From positions 99,477 to 163,476 of the forward strand of contig JAFDGA010000012.1 in assembly GCA_019309545.1 (NCBI GenBank): a stretch of 64,000 bases of DNA, given 5' to 3'. The position numbers were made by a program, and so were the translations under genes. The notes under the pieces were generated by a model that ran no database searches, was not told the DNA's origin, and was given only the letters and a program-made list of their open reading frames with translations. The stretch is from Deltaproteobacteria bacterium. GTDB lineage: Bacteria > Desulfobacterota > Desulfobaccia > Desulfobaccales > Desulfobaccaceae. This document shows, piece after piece, positions 35,309-43,340 of the stretch (position 1 is the stretch's first letter; each line of letters opens with the position of its first letter).

Positions 35309-35634
35309 ATTGTCGCCTCTGTTATTTATAGCACCTGATCCCTAAGGTTTTTCCATCTTATTCCAGGTTGAGCCTGTTGCGGCACCGCGATTTAATATCA
35401 TTTCTGGAAAATTTTATCACCTGAAATGCCGATAATTTGAAATTTGAGCCTAACCATAGATCCAGCCCGGTTCTTGGCAGACGAAATTATTTATAATATA
35501 TTACACAATCATTGATAATATCATCAATCTGAGGCCCCAAATCATCGGTCCACCGTCCAAGGCTTTAAGATATCTATGAAATTCTGGTTCTTGGCTTTGG
35601 AATAAGACTATAAACCTGGTATTTGGGTTTTTAA
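35309..35634. other. Intergenic region between divergent aldehyde dehydrogenase and deaminase genes
   Basis: 326 bases, AT-rich, no gene. An imperfect palindrome ATTGATAATATCATCAAT (35511-35528) could be an operator, since it lies between divergent genes. No promoter could be fixed with confidence. Confidence 0.35.
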
Positions 35635-36987
35635 ATGGAATTCGATCACTTGATCCATAATGCCTTGGTGCTCACCCTGGAGCCAGGGGTGCCACCTCTG
35701 GCCAACGGTTATGTGGCGGTGCAGGGCGACCGCATCGCCGCGGTCGGACAGGAGGCCAGCGCTGCCGAATTGCCCGCCGCCCGGGAGCAACTGGATGTCC
35801 AGGGCAGCCTGGTGATGCCGGGTCTGATCAATACCCATACCCACGCGGCCATGACCCTGTTCCGGGGACTAGCCGATGACCTGCCTCTGGAAGACTGGCT
35901 ACATAAATATATCTTTCCCGCTGAGGTTCGGTATGTAGACGCCGAATTCGTCCACTGGGGCACCCGGCTGGCGATTGCCGAAATGCTCCGGGGCGGCATC
36001 ACTACCGTGGGCGATGGCTATTTTTTTGCCGCGGCCGCCCGCCACGCCTATCTGGAGACAGGGCTGCGCGCCGTCATGGCGCAGGGGGTGCTGGATTTCC
36101 CCGTTCCTGGGGTGCCGGATCCGCAGGATAATTTAAAAGTGGCGGCCGAATTTATCGATTCCGGGGCTGGAGGCGGACAGAGGCTGGTCACCTCTACCCT
36201 GTTCTGTCATGCCCCTTATACCTGCCGCGCTGGCACCCTGCAACAGGCCAAGGCCCTGACCCGAGAACGGAATCTGCCCTTTTTCATCCACCTGGCCGAA
36301 ACCCAGGCGGAAGTTGACCGGATGAAACAAGTGCATGGTCTGAGCCCGGTGGCTTACCTGGACTCGCTGGGCATCCTCGATAGCCTGACGGTCGCCGCCC
36401 ATGCCATTTGGGTGGATGAAGCCGACCAGGAAATCCTGGCCCGCCGCGGCGTCAAGGTCAGCCACTGTCCGGAAGGCAACCTGAAGCTGGCCTCCGGCGT
36501 GGCCCCGGTTCCTGAGCTGTTGCACAAAGGCATCTGCGTCGGACTGGGCACTGATGGCGCCGCCTCCAACAATAACTTGGATCTGTTTGGGGAAATGGCC
36601 CTGGCCGCCAAGCTCCATAAGGTTATCCGCCTCGATCCCACCTGCCTGCCCGCCCCCGAGGTCGTGGCTCTAGCCACCCGCGAGGGCGCCCGAGTCCTGG
36701 GTCTGGCAGACCGCACCGGGACCATAACCCCGGGGAAAGCTGCCGACCTGATCATCCTCGATCTGGACCAGCCCCATCTGACCCCGCTCTATGATCCTTA
36801 TTCACACCTGGTCTATGCGGCCCGGGCTGCTGATGTCAAAGATGTGATGGCTGATGGCCGTTGGCTGCTCCGGGAGCGGGAATTTCTGACGCTGGATTGG
36901 GACGAAACCAGACAGCGAGTCCATGAGTTGACCCATTCCCGGGGTATGTCCAGCTTTGGTGCTAGTGACCTGGAACCGCCGGTCTGA
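35635..36987 (+). CDS. mtaD: 5-methylthioadenosine/S-adenosylhomocysteine deaminase-type amidohydrolase
   Basis: 450 aa amidohydrolase. Metal ligands are in GLINTHTHAAMTLFRGLADD (HxH, about 68-70), HLAETQAEVDRM (His), AHAIWVDEAD (His) and GLGTDGAASNNNLDLFGEM (Asp). LPLEDWLHKYIFPAE is characteristic of the MtaD/TrzN/SsnA branch, which deaminates methylthioadenosine or SAH to the inosine form. Purine deaminase-like side activities are possible. It likely salvages products of SAM-dependent reactions, abundant here. It is first in a + strand run with three small genes. Confidence 0.9.
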   Translation: MEFDHLIHNALVLTLEPGVPPLANGYVAVQGDRIAAVGQEASAAELPAAREQLDVQGSLVMPGLINTHTHAAMTLFRGLADDLPLEDWLHKYIFPAEVRYVDAEFVHWGTRLAIAEMLRGGITTVGDGYFFAAAARHAYLETGLRAVMAQGVLDFPVPGVPDPQDNLKVAAEFIDSGAGGGQRLVTSTLFCHAPYTCRAGTLQQAKALTRERNLPFFIHLAETQAEVDRMKQVHGLSPVAYLDSLGILDSLTVAAHAIWVDEADQEILARRGVKVSHCPEGNLKLASGVAPVPELLHKGICVGLGTDGAASNNNLDLFGEMALAAKLHKVIRLDPTCLPAPEVVALATREGARVLGLADRTGTITPGKAADLIILDLDQPHLTPLYDPYSHLVYAARAADVKDVMADGRWLLREREFLTLDWDETRQRVHELTHSRGMSSFGASDLEPPV

Positions 36988-37034
36988 TTGACAAAAGCCA
37001 TTGTAATTGATAACTTCTCGTTAAAGAGGTCCGA

Positions 37035-37292
37035 ATGGAGCTCCATATAGTGGATCTTATGTTAGGTCTGGGGACCGGCCTGATTTTGGGGGTAGGGCTC
37101 ACCCTGGCCGGAATCAAGATCAAAGGTTTGTTTAAGGGCTCGGAAGTCAAGCGCCTGCGGGAGGAAAACCGCCACCTGAAGCGCCGCATAGAGGAAAAGG
37201 ACCGTCATATCGGACGGATGCTGACGGAGACGGAAAAATTGGTTCAGGGATTGGCCAAGGTCAAGATTCCCGTCCCGCCGCAGGTCGAATAA
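37035..37292 (+). CDS. Small membrane protein with coiled coil, unknown function
   Basis: 85 aa, not recognised. An N-terminal transmembrane helix (about 8-28, GLGTGLILGVGLTLAGIKI) is followed by a charged helical region (EVKRLREENRHLKRRIEEKDRHIGRM) with heptad character. The layout resembles small membrane-anchored coiled-coil proteins. AGAGGT lies 5 bases before the ATG. It starts 47 bases after the mtaD stop and precedes two more small genes on the same strand. Confidence 0.65.
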   Translation: MELHIVDLMLGLGTGLILGVGLTLAGIKIKGLFKGSEVKRLREENRHLKRRIEEKDRHIGRMLTETEKLVQGLAKVKIPVPPQVE

Positions 37293-37337
37293 ATCAAACC
37301 TCCGGAGTAAAAAATCTTTTTTTGGCGAGAAAGACCC

Positions 37338-37661
37338 ATGTCTAAACAAAACCTTTCCGTTAAGGGTGGATTAGCCGGGGCCTTAATCGGGCTGGCGGCT
37401 GACGTAACCATCACTGAAATCACCGGCTACCATATCACCCACGGTTTGCTGGAGTTGGTGGGGGCCGCGGTCGGCCTGTGGCGTTTGGATCGCCGCTTGG
37501 GCGAGTCCTTGCAGGACACCATCGTCCGGGCCCGGCTCAGTGATGAAGAAGATTACCGCCAGGTAGCTAAACGGATTGATGAGCTGACCGAAGATTTGCC
37601 TGAACTGCGGGAGACCATTCTCAGGATGGTGGAAGCGGGGATGTCGGCCCAGAAAGCCTGA
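37338..37661 (+). CDS. Small protein, unknown function
   Basis: 107 aa, not recognised. The N-terminal half contains a glycine- and alanine-rich hydrophobic segment (GGLAGALIGLAADVTITEITG) and a second hydrophobic stretch (LLELVGAAVGLWRL). The C-terminal half is acidic and helical (LSDEEDYRQVAKRIDELTEDLPELRE). It is probably membrane-associated. The stop is one base from the ATG of the next gene, suggesting coupled expression. Confidence 0.62.
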   Translation: MSKQNLSVKGGLAGALIGLAADVTITEITGYHITHGLLELVGAAVGLWRLDRRLGESLQDTIVRARLSDEEDYRQVAKRIDELTEDLPELRETILRMVEAGMSAQKA

Positions 37662-37662
37662 A

Positions 37663-37998
37663 ATGCTGGGTCTCAACCTGCTCTTTCGTCTGGGCCGCTG
37701 GCTGCTGGTCGAGCCCGTGGAAGAATCGGGCCTGATGCCCGAGGGCTATTACCGCTCTCGGGCCTTGGCGGCCCTGGAAGAGGACGATTTCCCGGAGAGC
37801 TTGCGTTATCTTAAACTGGCCGGGCCGCCCGACCGCGAGGCGGTCCGGCTGCTGGGCCAACAGGCGGTAGAGGAATTGCAGCAGCAAACACCACCGGCTG
37901 CCTATTCCGGGCGCTACCAGGAGCTGCTGGACCAGGAATACCAGGCCCTGGACCTGCTGGGACGTTATGAACAGGAGGCTATGGCGTATCTGGGGTGA
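37663..37998 (+). CDS. Small protein, unknown function
   Basis: 111 aa, not recognised. It begins with a hydrophobic helix (LGLNLLFRLGRWLLVEPV) and continues as alpha-helical sequence with YYRSRALAALEEDDFPESLRYLKLAG, which resembles a single TPR-like helix pair. No catalytic motif. Its ATG lies one base after the upstream stop, so the 37.0-38.0 kb genes look like one unit downstream of mtaD. Confidence 0.62.
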   Translation: MLGLNLLFRLGRWLLVEPVEESGLMPEGYYRSRALAALEEDDFPESLRYLKLAGPPDREAVRLLGQQAVEELQQQTPPAAYSGRYQELLDQEYQALDLLGRYEQEAMAYLG

Positions 37999-38143
37999 GG
38001 CGCGGGTGGTGAGTTTTCTGGTTTCTGTTTGACTAGACAGAAATTATAATCATATCGGCTACTTGGGACTGAGTTTAGCTATTAGGCCAGAGTCAAATTT
38101 TCCAAAATAATATATGTTAGATCCAGAGCGCCTTCCCGATCTT

Positions 38144-38171
38144 ACTCGAAACTCGAAACTCGAAACTCGAA
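38144..38171. repeat. Tandem 7-mer (ACTCGAA) x4
   Basis: Four perfect copies of ACTCGAA at the 5' edge of tadA. Seven is not a multiple of three, so slippage would shift any reading frame crossing it. Confidence 0.8.
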
Positions 38172-38182
38172 ATTCCTCTTAT

Positions 38183-38665
38183 ATGGACGAGGCCCTGAGT
38201 GAGGCGCGAAAGGCCCTGGCCGCGGGCGAAGTGCCGGTGGGAGCGGTGCTGGTCGGGCCGGATGGGGAGATCTGGGGAAGGGGTCATAATCAGCCCATTA
38301 AGCTGGCTGATCCCACCGCGCACGCTGAAATTTTGGCGTTGCGGGAGGCCGCGGCCAAAGTCCGAAATTACCGATTGCCCGGCACTACCCTCTATGTTAC
38401 TATTGAACCATGTCTGATGTGCCTGGGGGCGATAATCCAGGCCCGCGTGCAACGGCTGGTGTTCGGCGCGCCGGATCCAAAAGCCGGGGCTTGCATCTCC
38501 CTATACCAGATTCCCGCTGACCCTCGGTTGAATCATCGGCTGGAGGTGCAAGGCGGCATGCTGGAAGCAGAATGCCGGGCCCTGATTCAGGAGTTTTTTC
38601 GCACCCGGCGGCAGGCTGCAAGCTCCAGACAAGAGGCCCGATCCCAAAGTTTGGAAGAATTGTAA
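38183..38665 (+). CDS. tadA: tRNA-specific adenosine-34 deaminase TadA
   Basis: Converts A34 to inosine in tRNA-Arg(ACG). Zinc cytidine-deaminase fold: [10 protein letters not shown] (zinc His and catalytic Glu) and [15 protein letters not shown] (PCxxC). [10 protein letters not shown] is the usual N-terminal strand. From the ATG at 38183 it has 160 aa and starts at the first helix ([12 protein letters not shown]). An upstream ATG at 38114 would add 23 residues encoded partly by the ACTCGAA repeat; neither start has a good ribosome site. About 15 residues at the C-terminus ([13 protein letters not shown]) exceed the core. Confidence 0.9.
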   Translation: MDEALSEARKALAAGEVPVGAVLVGPDGEIWGRGHNQPIKLADPTAHAEILALREAAAKVRNYRLPGTTLYVTIEPCLMCLGAIIQARVQRLVFGAPDPKAGACISLYQIPADPRLNHRLEVQGGMLEAECRALIQEFFRTRRQAASSRQEARSQSLEEL

Positions 38666-38680
38666 AAAGTCCATTATCCC

Positions 38681-38702
38681 CCCTCTCCCTGAAGGGAGAG
38701 GG
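38681..38702. repeat. Palindromic CCCTCTCCC/GGGAGAGGG element
   Basis: Perfect 9-bp stem (38681-38689 with 38694-38702), loop TGAA, without a T-run. It is the same type of element as near 5.28 and 54.15 kb. It sits between tadA and the first tRNA-Ser and might end tadA transcripts weakly. Confidence 0.6.
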
Positions 38703-38728
38703 CCAGGGTAAGGGTGTAAATAAAAGCT

Positions 38729-38822
38729 GGAGGGGTACCGAAGAGGCCGTAACGGGGTCGACTCGAAATCGACTTGGGGGCTAATCACTCCCACGTGGGT
38801 TCGAATCCCACCCCCTCCGCCA
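38729..38822 (+). tRNA. tRNA-Ser (anticodon CGA)
   Basis: 94 bases including encoded CCA. The acceptor stem GGAGGGG pairs with CCCCTCC, followed by G and CCA. The anticodon stem is GTCGA/TCGAC with loop CTCGAAA, anticodon CGA at 38764-38766, reading UCG. A long variable arm (class II) and the T arm GTGGG-TTCGAAT-CCCAC are present. Confidence 0.95.
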
Positions 38823-38929
38823 TGATTAGTGGTCAGTTGGAATTGGTTAGTTTTCAGTTATAGATTATTTGCACCAAATAGATTTAGCTTAATTAAAAAC
38901 CGAAAACTAAAAACCCGGAACTTTTTTAT

Positions 38930-39022
38930 GGAGAGATGCCCGAGAGGCTGAAGGGGCGCGACTGGAAATCGCGTGTACGCCCAAAAGGTGTACCGAGGGT
39001 TCGAATCCCTCTCTCTCCGCCA
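38930..39022 (+). tRNA. tRNA-Ser (anticodon GGA)
   Basis: 93 bases including encoded CCA. Acceptor stem GGAGAGA/TCTCTCC. Anticodon stem CGCGA/TCGCG with loop CTGGAAA, anticodon GGA at 38964-38966, reading UCC and UCU. Long variable arm, and T loop TTCGAAT. It lies 107 bases after the first tRNA-Ser. Confidence 0.96.
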
Positions 39023-39065
39023 TTATAAAGTTTTCAGTTGTCAATTATAAAGTTTTCAGTTGTCA
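39022..39065. repeat. Tandem 22-base direct repeat after tRNA-Ser
   Basis: ATTATAAAGTTTTCAGTTGTCA occurs twice in perfect tandem (39022-39043 and 39044-39065). Related words (GTTTTCAGTT, and the inverse GAAAACAGAAAACTG) occur at 38850-38875 and 39110-39131, between the tRNAs and dnaX. Confidence 0.75.
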
Positions 39066-39137
39066 GTTATTGAGTATTAGCTCAAGCGAGTTTTCCTGCT
39101 TCTGACCTGAAAACCGAAAACAGAAAACTGCATTTTT

Positions 39138-40739
39138 ATGTCTTATCTGGTACTGGCCCGCAAGTGGCGTCCGCAGACTTTTGAAGAGGTGGTGGGACAG
39201 GAGCATGTCACCCAGACCCTGAAGAATGCCATTGCTCAAGGGCGAGTAGCCCACGCCTTTCTATTCAGCGGCCCCCGCGGGGTGGGCAAAACCTCGGTGG
39301 CCCGCATTCTGGCCAAGGCGCTGAATTGCGCGTCGGGGCCGACGGCCCATCCCTGCAACCAATGTCAGTCCTGTCAGGAGATCACTCAGGGCCATAGTCT
39401 GGATGTCCTGGAGATCGATGGGGCCTCCAATCGGGGCATTGATGAGGTCCGGGAACTTAGAGAAAATATCAGATACTTACCGGCACACGGCCGTTATAAG
39501 GTCTATATTATTGACGAAGTCCATATGCTCACCAAAGAGGCCTTTAATGCCCTGCTCAAAACCCTGGAAGAGCCGCCGTCGCATGTCCTGTTTGTCATGG
39601 CCACCACCGAGCCGCATAAGGTGCCGGTGACCATTTTATCCCGCTGTCAGCGCTATGATTTCAAGCGCCTGCCGGCCCCCTTGATCCAGGAGCATCTGGC
39701 CCGTCTGACCGCCCAGGAAGGCTGGCAGTTGGCACCGGAGGGGCTGCGACTCTTGGCTACGGAGGCCGAGGGCAGCCTGCGGGACGCCCTGGGGTTGCTG
39801 GACCAGGTAGTGACCTTTGGAGGCCGGCAAGTCAGTGCCGCCGAAGTCGCCCGCATCCTGGGGTTAACCGATCGCCGGGTGCTGCTCCAGACCCTGACGA
39901 CGATTATCCAGCGCCGGGGAGCGGAAGTGCTGCAACTGGTGGAGGAACTCCACGAACATGGGCTAGATCTGAAGCGCTTTTATCAGGATCTGGTGCTCTA
40001 TAGCCGTCATTTATTGCTCGCTGCCCTGGTCCCCGAGGCCCGGTCCCTGGTCGAAGTGGCTGACCCGGAATGGCAGCAACTTCAGGGTCTGGCCCAACAG
40101 CGTCCCTTACCCTATCTGTTTAATCTTCTTAATGAACTGCTTAAAGCCAGCGAAGACCTGCGCCGGGCCAGTTTTCCGCGCCTGGCCCTGGAAATTCTAC
40201 TGCTGCGTTTGGTCCATCTTGAACCCGTAGTGCCGATAGAGGAATGGCTCGAACGTCTGGCCGCCCTCGAAGCCCGGCTGGCCAGCGGAGAGGCCAGCCC
40301 TGAGGCAGCCGTCTCTAGCCCGGTGGCTGATCAGCCTAAGGTACCAGAATTATCAGAATCAAAGCCTCCGGCCCAGCGCTGGCCGGAATTTGTCGTACTG
40401 GTGCAGAAACAGATGGGAAATTCTGTGGCTGCGGCATTACAACAGAGCCGTTTGGAAAAGGAGGAGGAGCAGCACCTGGTAATTACCCTGGGCCAGGGCT
40501 GGAATGCCCTCGGGGAGCAGCACCTAACCGGTTTACGCGAGTTGGCGGAGGATTTTTTTGGCAGCCAATATCAACTCTCCATCAGACCGTCTCTATCGCC
40601 CCCTGCCGCCCCGCCGCCGGCGGCTTCCCCAAAACCGGCTACCATGGCCGAGATTAAACAGCAGGTGCTGGAGATCTTCGGCGGGCAATGGGTTACCGAA
40701 GACCGGCAACAGTCGGCCAAAAAGGAGGAATCGCCTTGA
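39138..40739 (+). CDS. dnaX: DNA polymerase III gamma/tau subunit
   Basis: Clamp-loader ATPase subunit of the replisome. 533 aa. Walker A is GPRGVGKTSVARILAKALNC (about 45-64), the zinc module has CNQCQSC, then LEIDGASNRGIDEVRELREN, Walker B VYIIDEVHMLTKEAFNALLKTLEEPP, and sensor SRCQRYDFKRL. A Pro/Ala-rich linker and a C-terminal tau-like domain follow. No obvious A-rich frameshift site for a short gamma form was seen. The downstream ybaB start overlaps its stop (TTGA). dnaX-ybaB-recR is a widely conserved order. Confidence 0.95.
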   Translation: MSYLVLARKWRPQTFEEVVGQEHVTQTLKNAIAQGRVAHAFLFSGPRGVGKTSVARILAKALNCASGPTAHPCNQCQSCQEITQGHSLDVLEIDGASNRGIDEVRELRENIRYLPAHGRYKVYIIDEVHMLTKEAFNALLKTLEEPPSHVLFVMATTEPHKVPVTILSRCQRYDFKRLPAPLIQEHLARLTAQEGWQLAPEGLRLLATEAEGSLRDALGLLDQVVTFGGRQVSAAEVARILGLTDRRVLLQTLTTIIQRRGAEVLQLVEELHEHGLDLKRFYQDLVLYSRHLLLAALVPEARSLVEVADPEWQQLQGLAQQRPLPYLFNLLNELLKASEDLRRASFPRLALEILLLRLVHLEPVVPIEEWLERLAALEARLASGEASPEAAVSSPVADQPKVPELSESKPPAQRWPEFVVLVQKQMGNSVAAALQQSRLEKEEEQHLVITLGQGWNALGEQHLTGLRELAEDFFGSQYQLSIRPSLSPPAAPPPAASPKPATMAEIKQQVLEIFGGQWVTEDRQQSAKKEESP

Positions 40740-41047
40740 AGAATATCGGCAATCTGATGAAACAGGCCCAGAAGCTGCAAAGCAAGATGATGGCCATCCA
40801 GGAAGAATTGGGCGAACGGACTGTATCCGCCCAGGTTGGCGGAGGCATGGTAGAAGTGGTTGTCAACGGCCGCCAGGAATTGGTCTCGGTGCGTATCGAT
40901 CCGGAAGTGGTCAATCCTGACGATGTGGAAATGCTTCAGGATCTGGTGCTGGCCGCGGTAAATGATGCTCTTAATCGCTCCCGGGAAATGGTGAGCGAAG
41001 AGATGTCGAAACTAACCGGTGGACTAAAAATTCCTGGTCTGATGTGA
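40736..41047 (+). CDS. ybaB: YbaB/EbfC-family nucleoid-associated protein
   Basis: 103 aa DNA-binding dimer. The TTG start at 40736 is supported by GGAGG (40724-40728) at 7 bases and gives the family N-terminus MKNIGNLMKQAQKLQSKM. GGGMVEVVVNGRQELVSVRIDPEVV is the conserved core strand region, and a C-terminal helix ends in LTGGLKIPGL. It overlaps the dnaX stop, so it is translationally coupled, and precedes recR by 12 bases. Function is inferred from the family: a nucleoid-associated protein often linked with RecR. Confidence 0.92.
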   Translation: MKNIGNLMKQAQKLQSKMMAIQEELGERTVSAQVGGGMVEVVVNGRQELVSVRIDPEVVNPDDVEMLQDLVLAAVNDALNRSREMVSEEMSKLTGGLKIPGLM

Positions 41048-41059
41048 GTCTCCGGCACT

Positions 41060-41665
41060 ATGCCCAAAGGAATCTATCCGGCTCCCCTCCAGAAGGTAAT
41101 CACCTGTTTAAGCAAATGGCCGGGGATCGGCGAAAAGACTGCAACTCGCCTGGCCCTTTACTTGTTGCGGGCCTCCGCGGCCGAGGTCGTCGAATTAACC
41201 CAGGCTCTCACTGAGTTAAAGGATAAGATCCGGCTCTGCTCCCGCTGTTTTGCCTTTGCCGATCAGGAACTTTGTCCTATCTGTGCCGACGCCAGCCGCC
41301 ACCAGGGTCAGTTATGTGTGGTTGCCGACCCCGGCGATCTGTTGGCCTTGGAACGGGCCGGGTTCTTTCTGGGAGTTTATCATGTCTTAGGAGGACTGAT
41401 TTCTCCCCTGGAAGGGGTCGGACCCGAGGATTTACGGGTAGCGGAACTACTGGCCCGTCTGGAGCCGGAAGGCCTCCAGGAGGTGGTGCTGGCCCTGAAC
41501 CCCAGCCTGGAGGGCGAGAGTACTACCGCTTATTTGTCCGAGCAGCTTCGCAAACGAGGGGTGAAGGTAACCCGCATCGCCTATGGTATCCCGATGGGAG
41601 GCGATATGAAATACTGCGATCAGCAGACCCTCAAAGAGGCCTTGCGGCATCGGGTGGAAGCTTGA
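41060..41665 (+). CDS. recR: Recombination mediator RecR
   Basis: 201 aa, typical. RecR with RecO/RecF loads RecA at gaps. An N-terminal helix-hairpin-helix (WPGIGEKTATRLALYLL) is followed by a zinc finger CSRCFAFADQELCPIC (about 57-72) and a Toprim domain (LCVVADPGDLLALERAG, then YHVLGGLISPLEGVGPEDLR). The Toprim Glu of many RecRs (VVEEP/VVESP) reads VVADP here. It is third in the dnaX-ybaB-recR unit; rodA starts 7 bases later. Confidence 0.95.
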   Translation: MPKGIYPAPLQKVITCLSKWPGIGEKTATRLALYLLRASAAEVVELTQALTELKDKIRLCSRCFAFADQELCPICADASRHQGQLCVVADPGDLLALERAGFFLGVYHVLGGLISPLEGVGPEDLRVAELLARLEPEGLQEVVLALNPSLEGESTTAYLSEQLRKRGVKVTRIAYGIPMGGDMKYCDQQTLKEALRHRVEA

Positions 41666-41671
41666 ATCAAG

Positions 41672-42778
41672 ATGCTGATCGATCGGCGCTTAATCCATAA
41701 TTTTGATTGGTTTCTGCTAGGATTGGTACTGGTCATTGTGAGCCTAGGGATTCTAAATCTTTACAGTGCCGGTCTCAGTCAGGCCGCCAGGCAGGACACC
41801 CCGCTTTATATCAAGCAACTTTACTGGCTGGGGTTCGGCTTCGGCCTGATGTTGATGACCTTGTTGTTTGACTACCGTAATCTGGAGAAAGTTGCCTATC
41901 CGCTATTCTGGCTCACGGTGGTCTTGTTGGTGCTGGTCCTGGTATTCGGGAAGGTGGTATCCGGCTCCCAGCGTTGGCTACCTCTGGGGCCGCTGTCCTT
42001 TCAGCCTTCGGAATTGACTAAATTGGCCATCATCCTGGCTCTGGCCCGCCACTTTTCGCCGCGCGAGCAGCTAGACCCCTTAAACCTGCGGGAACTGCTG
42101 GTGCCTTTTATTCTGGCCTTGATCCCCTTTGCTCTGGTCGTCAAGCAACCGGATCTGGGCACGGCCTTTTTAATCGCTCTAATCGCTGCGACGATGGTTC
42201 TCTTCGTCGGAGTCCGCTGGCAGATATTAATGGCTTTGGGGGCGTCTTTATTGCTGTTGTCGCCGCTGCTGTGGCATTTTCTCAAGGATTATCAGAAACA
42301 ACGCATCCTTACATTTCTAAATCCCGACGACGATCCCTTGGGCGCCGGCTATCACATAATCCAGTCCAAAATTGCCGTGGGCTCTGGTCTCCTCTGGGGC
42401 AAGGGTTTCCTGCAGGGTACCCAAAGCAAGCTCAATTTTTTGCCGGAACAGCATACTGACTTTGTATTTTCCGTCTTTGCGGAAGAATGGGGCTTTGCCG
42501 GCTCCTTTTTTTTGCTCTTGCTTTATATTTTACTGATCCTCTGGGGACTTCAGATTTCTCGGGCCTGTAAGGAGCGCTTCGGCAATCTGTTGGCCCTGGG
42601 CCTGATCGCCATGATTTTTTGGCAAATATTCATTAATATCTCTATGGTGACCGGGATGTTGCCGGTAGTCGGCATCACCCTGCCCCTGTTCAGCTATGGC
42701 GGGTCCTCCCTGATCTCTACTCTGATCAGTATTGGTTTACTGCTCAATATCCGCATGCGCCTTCTGCCTTCCGGGTGA
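41672..42778 (+). CDS. rodA: RodA/FtsW-family SEDS peptidoglycan polymerase
   Basis: 368 aa with about ten transmembrane helices. SEDS glycosyltransferases polymerise lipid II with a class B PBP. Conserved stretches are SGSQRWLPLGPLSFQPSELTKLA, the catalytic Asp region FNFLPEQHTDFVFSVFAEEWGF (here KLNFLPEQHTDFVF), and the C-terminal LPVVGITLPLFSYGGSSLIS. Length and LPLGPLSFQPSEL fit RodA (elongation) rather than FtsW, although no mreB, mreC or pbpA is nearby. It starts 7 bases after recR, so may be read with the dnaX unit. Confidence 0.9.
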   Translation: MLIDRRLIHNFDWFLLGLVLVIVSLGILNLYSAGLSQAARQDTPLYIKQLYWLGFGFGLMLMTLLFDYRNLEKVAYPLFWLTVVLLVLVLVFGKVVSGSQRWLPLGPLSFQPSELTKLAIILALARHFSPREQLDPLNLRELLVPFILALIPFALVVKQPDLGTAFLIALIAATMVLFVGVRWQILMALGASLLLLSPLLWHFLKDYQKQRILTFLNPDDDPLGAGYHIIQSKIAVGSGLLWGKGFLQGTQSKLNFLPEQHTDFVFSVFAEEWGFAGSFFLLLLYILLILWGLQISRACKERFGNLLALGLIAMIFWQIFINISMVTGMLPVVGITLPLFSYGGSSLISTLISIGLLLNIRMRLLPSG

Positions 42779-42802
42779 ATCGGAGATTTTGCAAAAAAAT
42801 CT

Positions 42803-42831
42803 TTGACAGGAGAATTAAAATAAGGTAAATA
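42803..42831 (+). promoter_or_regulatory. Putative promoter of the ATP synthase operon
   Basis: TTGACA (42803-42808), a 17-base spacer and a weak TAAATA (42826-42831), located about 80 bases upstream of the first atp gene in an AT-rich 133-base gap after rodA. Confidence 0.4.
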
Positions 42832-42911
42832 TGCATAAATAACTTTGCGGAAAAGTTCACATAGTCTAATTTAGTCGTTTTAACAAAAACTTAAATGAGG
42901 TGGCCAGAGAG

Positions 42912-43340
42912 ATGATTGAGCTTAATTGGACATTGTATGTACAAATCATCAACTTCTTGCTCCTGGTCTTTCTCTTGAATCAAGTGTTGTTCCGGCCTAT
43001 CCGGGGGGCAATCAGCGACCGCCGCGCCCGGATTTCGGGTTACGAGGGTGACATTGCCACCCTCACGGAGAATCAGCAACAGGTGAAGAGCACCATCCAG
43101 GCCGAGCTCACTGCTGCCCGCAAGAGTGGATTTGAAAAGCGGGAAATGATCAAGAAGGAAGGCGCTGATGCAGAAGGATCCCTACTGGAGCGGGTAAAGA
43201 GAGAAACCGACACCGAATGGGAGCAGACCGAGAAAAAGATCAAAGAAGATATGGCTAAGGCCCGGGAGACCCTGAAACCTCAGGCCCAATCTTTTGCCAT
43301 GGAGCTGGCTGCCAAGATTCTGGGGAGGGCGATAGCATGA
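42912..43340 (+). CDS. ATP synthase F0 subunit b' (AtpF-like)
   Basis: 142 aa from the ATG at 42912 (GAGGTGG 9 bases upstream; a GTG at 42900 is possible). One N-terminal transmembrane helix (about 7-25, LYVQIINFLLLVFLLNQVLF) precedes a long charged coiled coil, the stator stalk layout. The lack of the extra signal-like helix seen in the next gene marks it as b'. Together with b it forms the heterodimeric peripheral stalk. Its TGA overlaps the ATG of atpF (ATGA). Confidence 0.88.
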   Translation: MIELNWTLYVQIINFLLLVFLLNQVLFRPIRGAISDRRARISGYEGDIATLTENQQQVKSTIQAELTAARKSGFEKREMIKKEGADAEGSLLERVKRETDTEWEQTEKKIKEDMAKARETLKPQAQSFAMELAAKILGRAIA

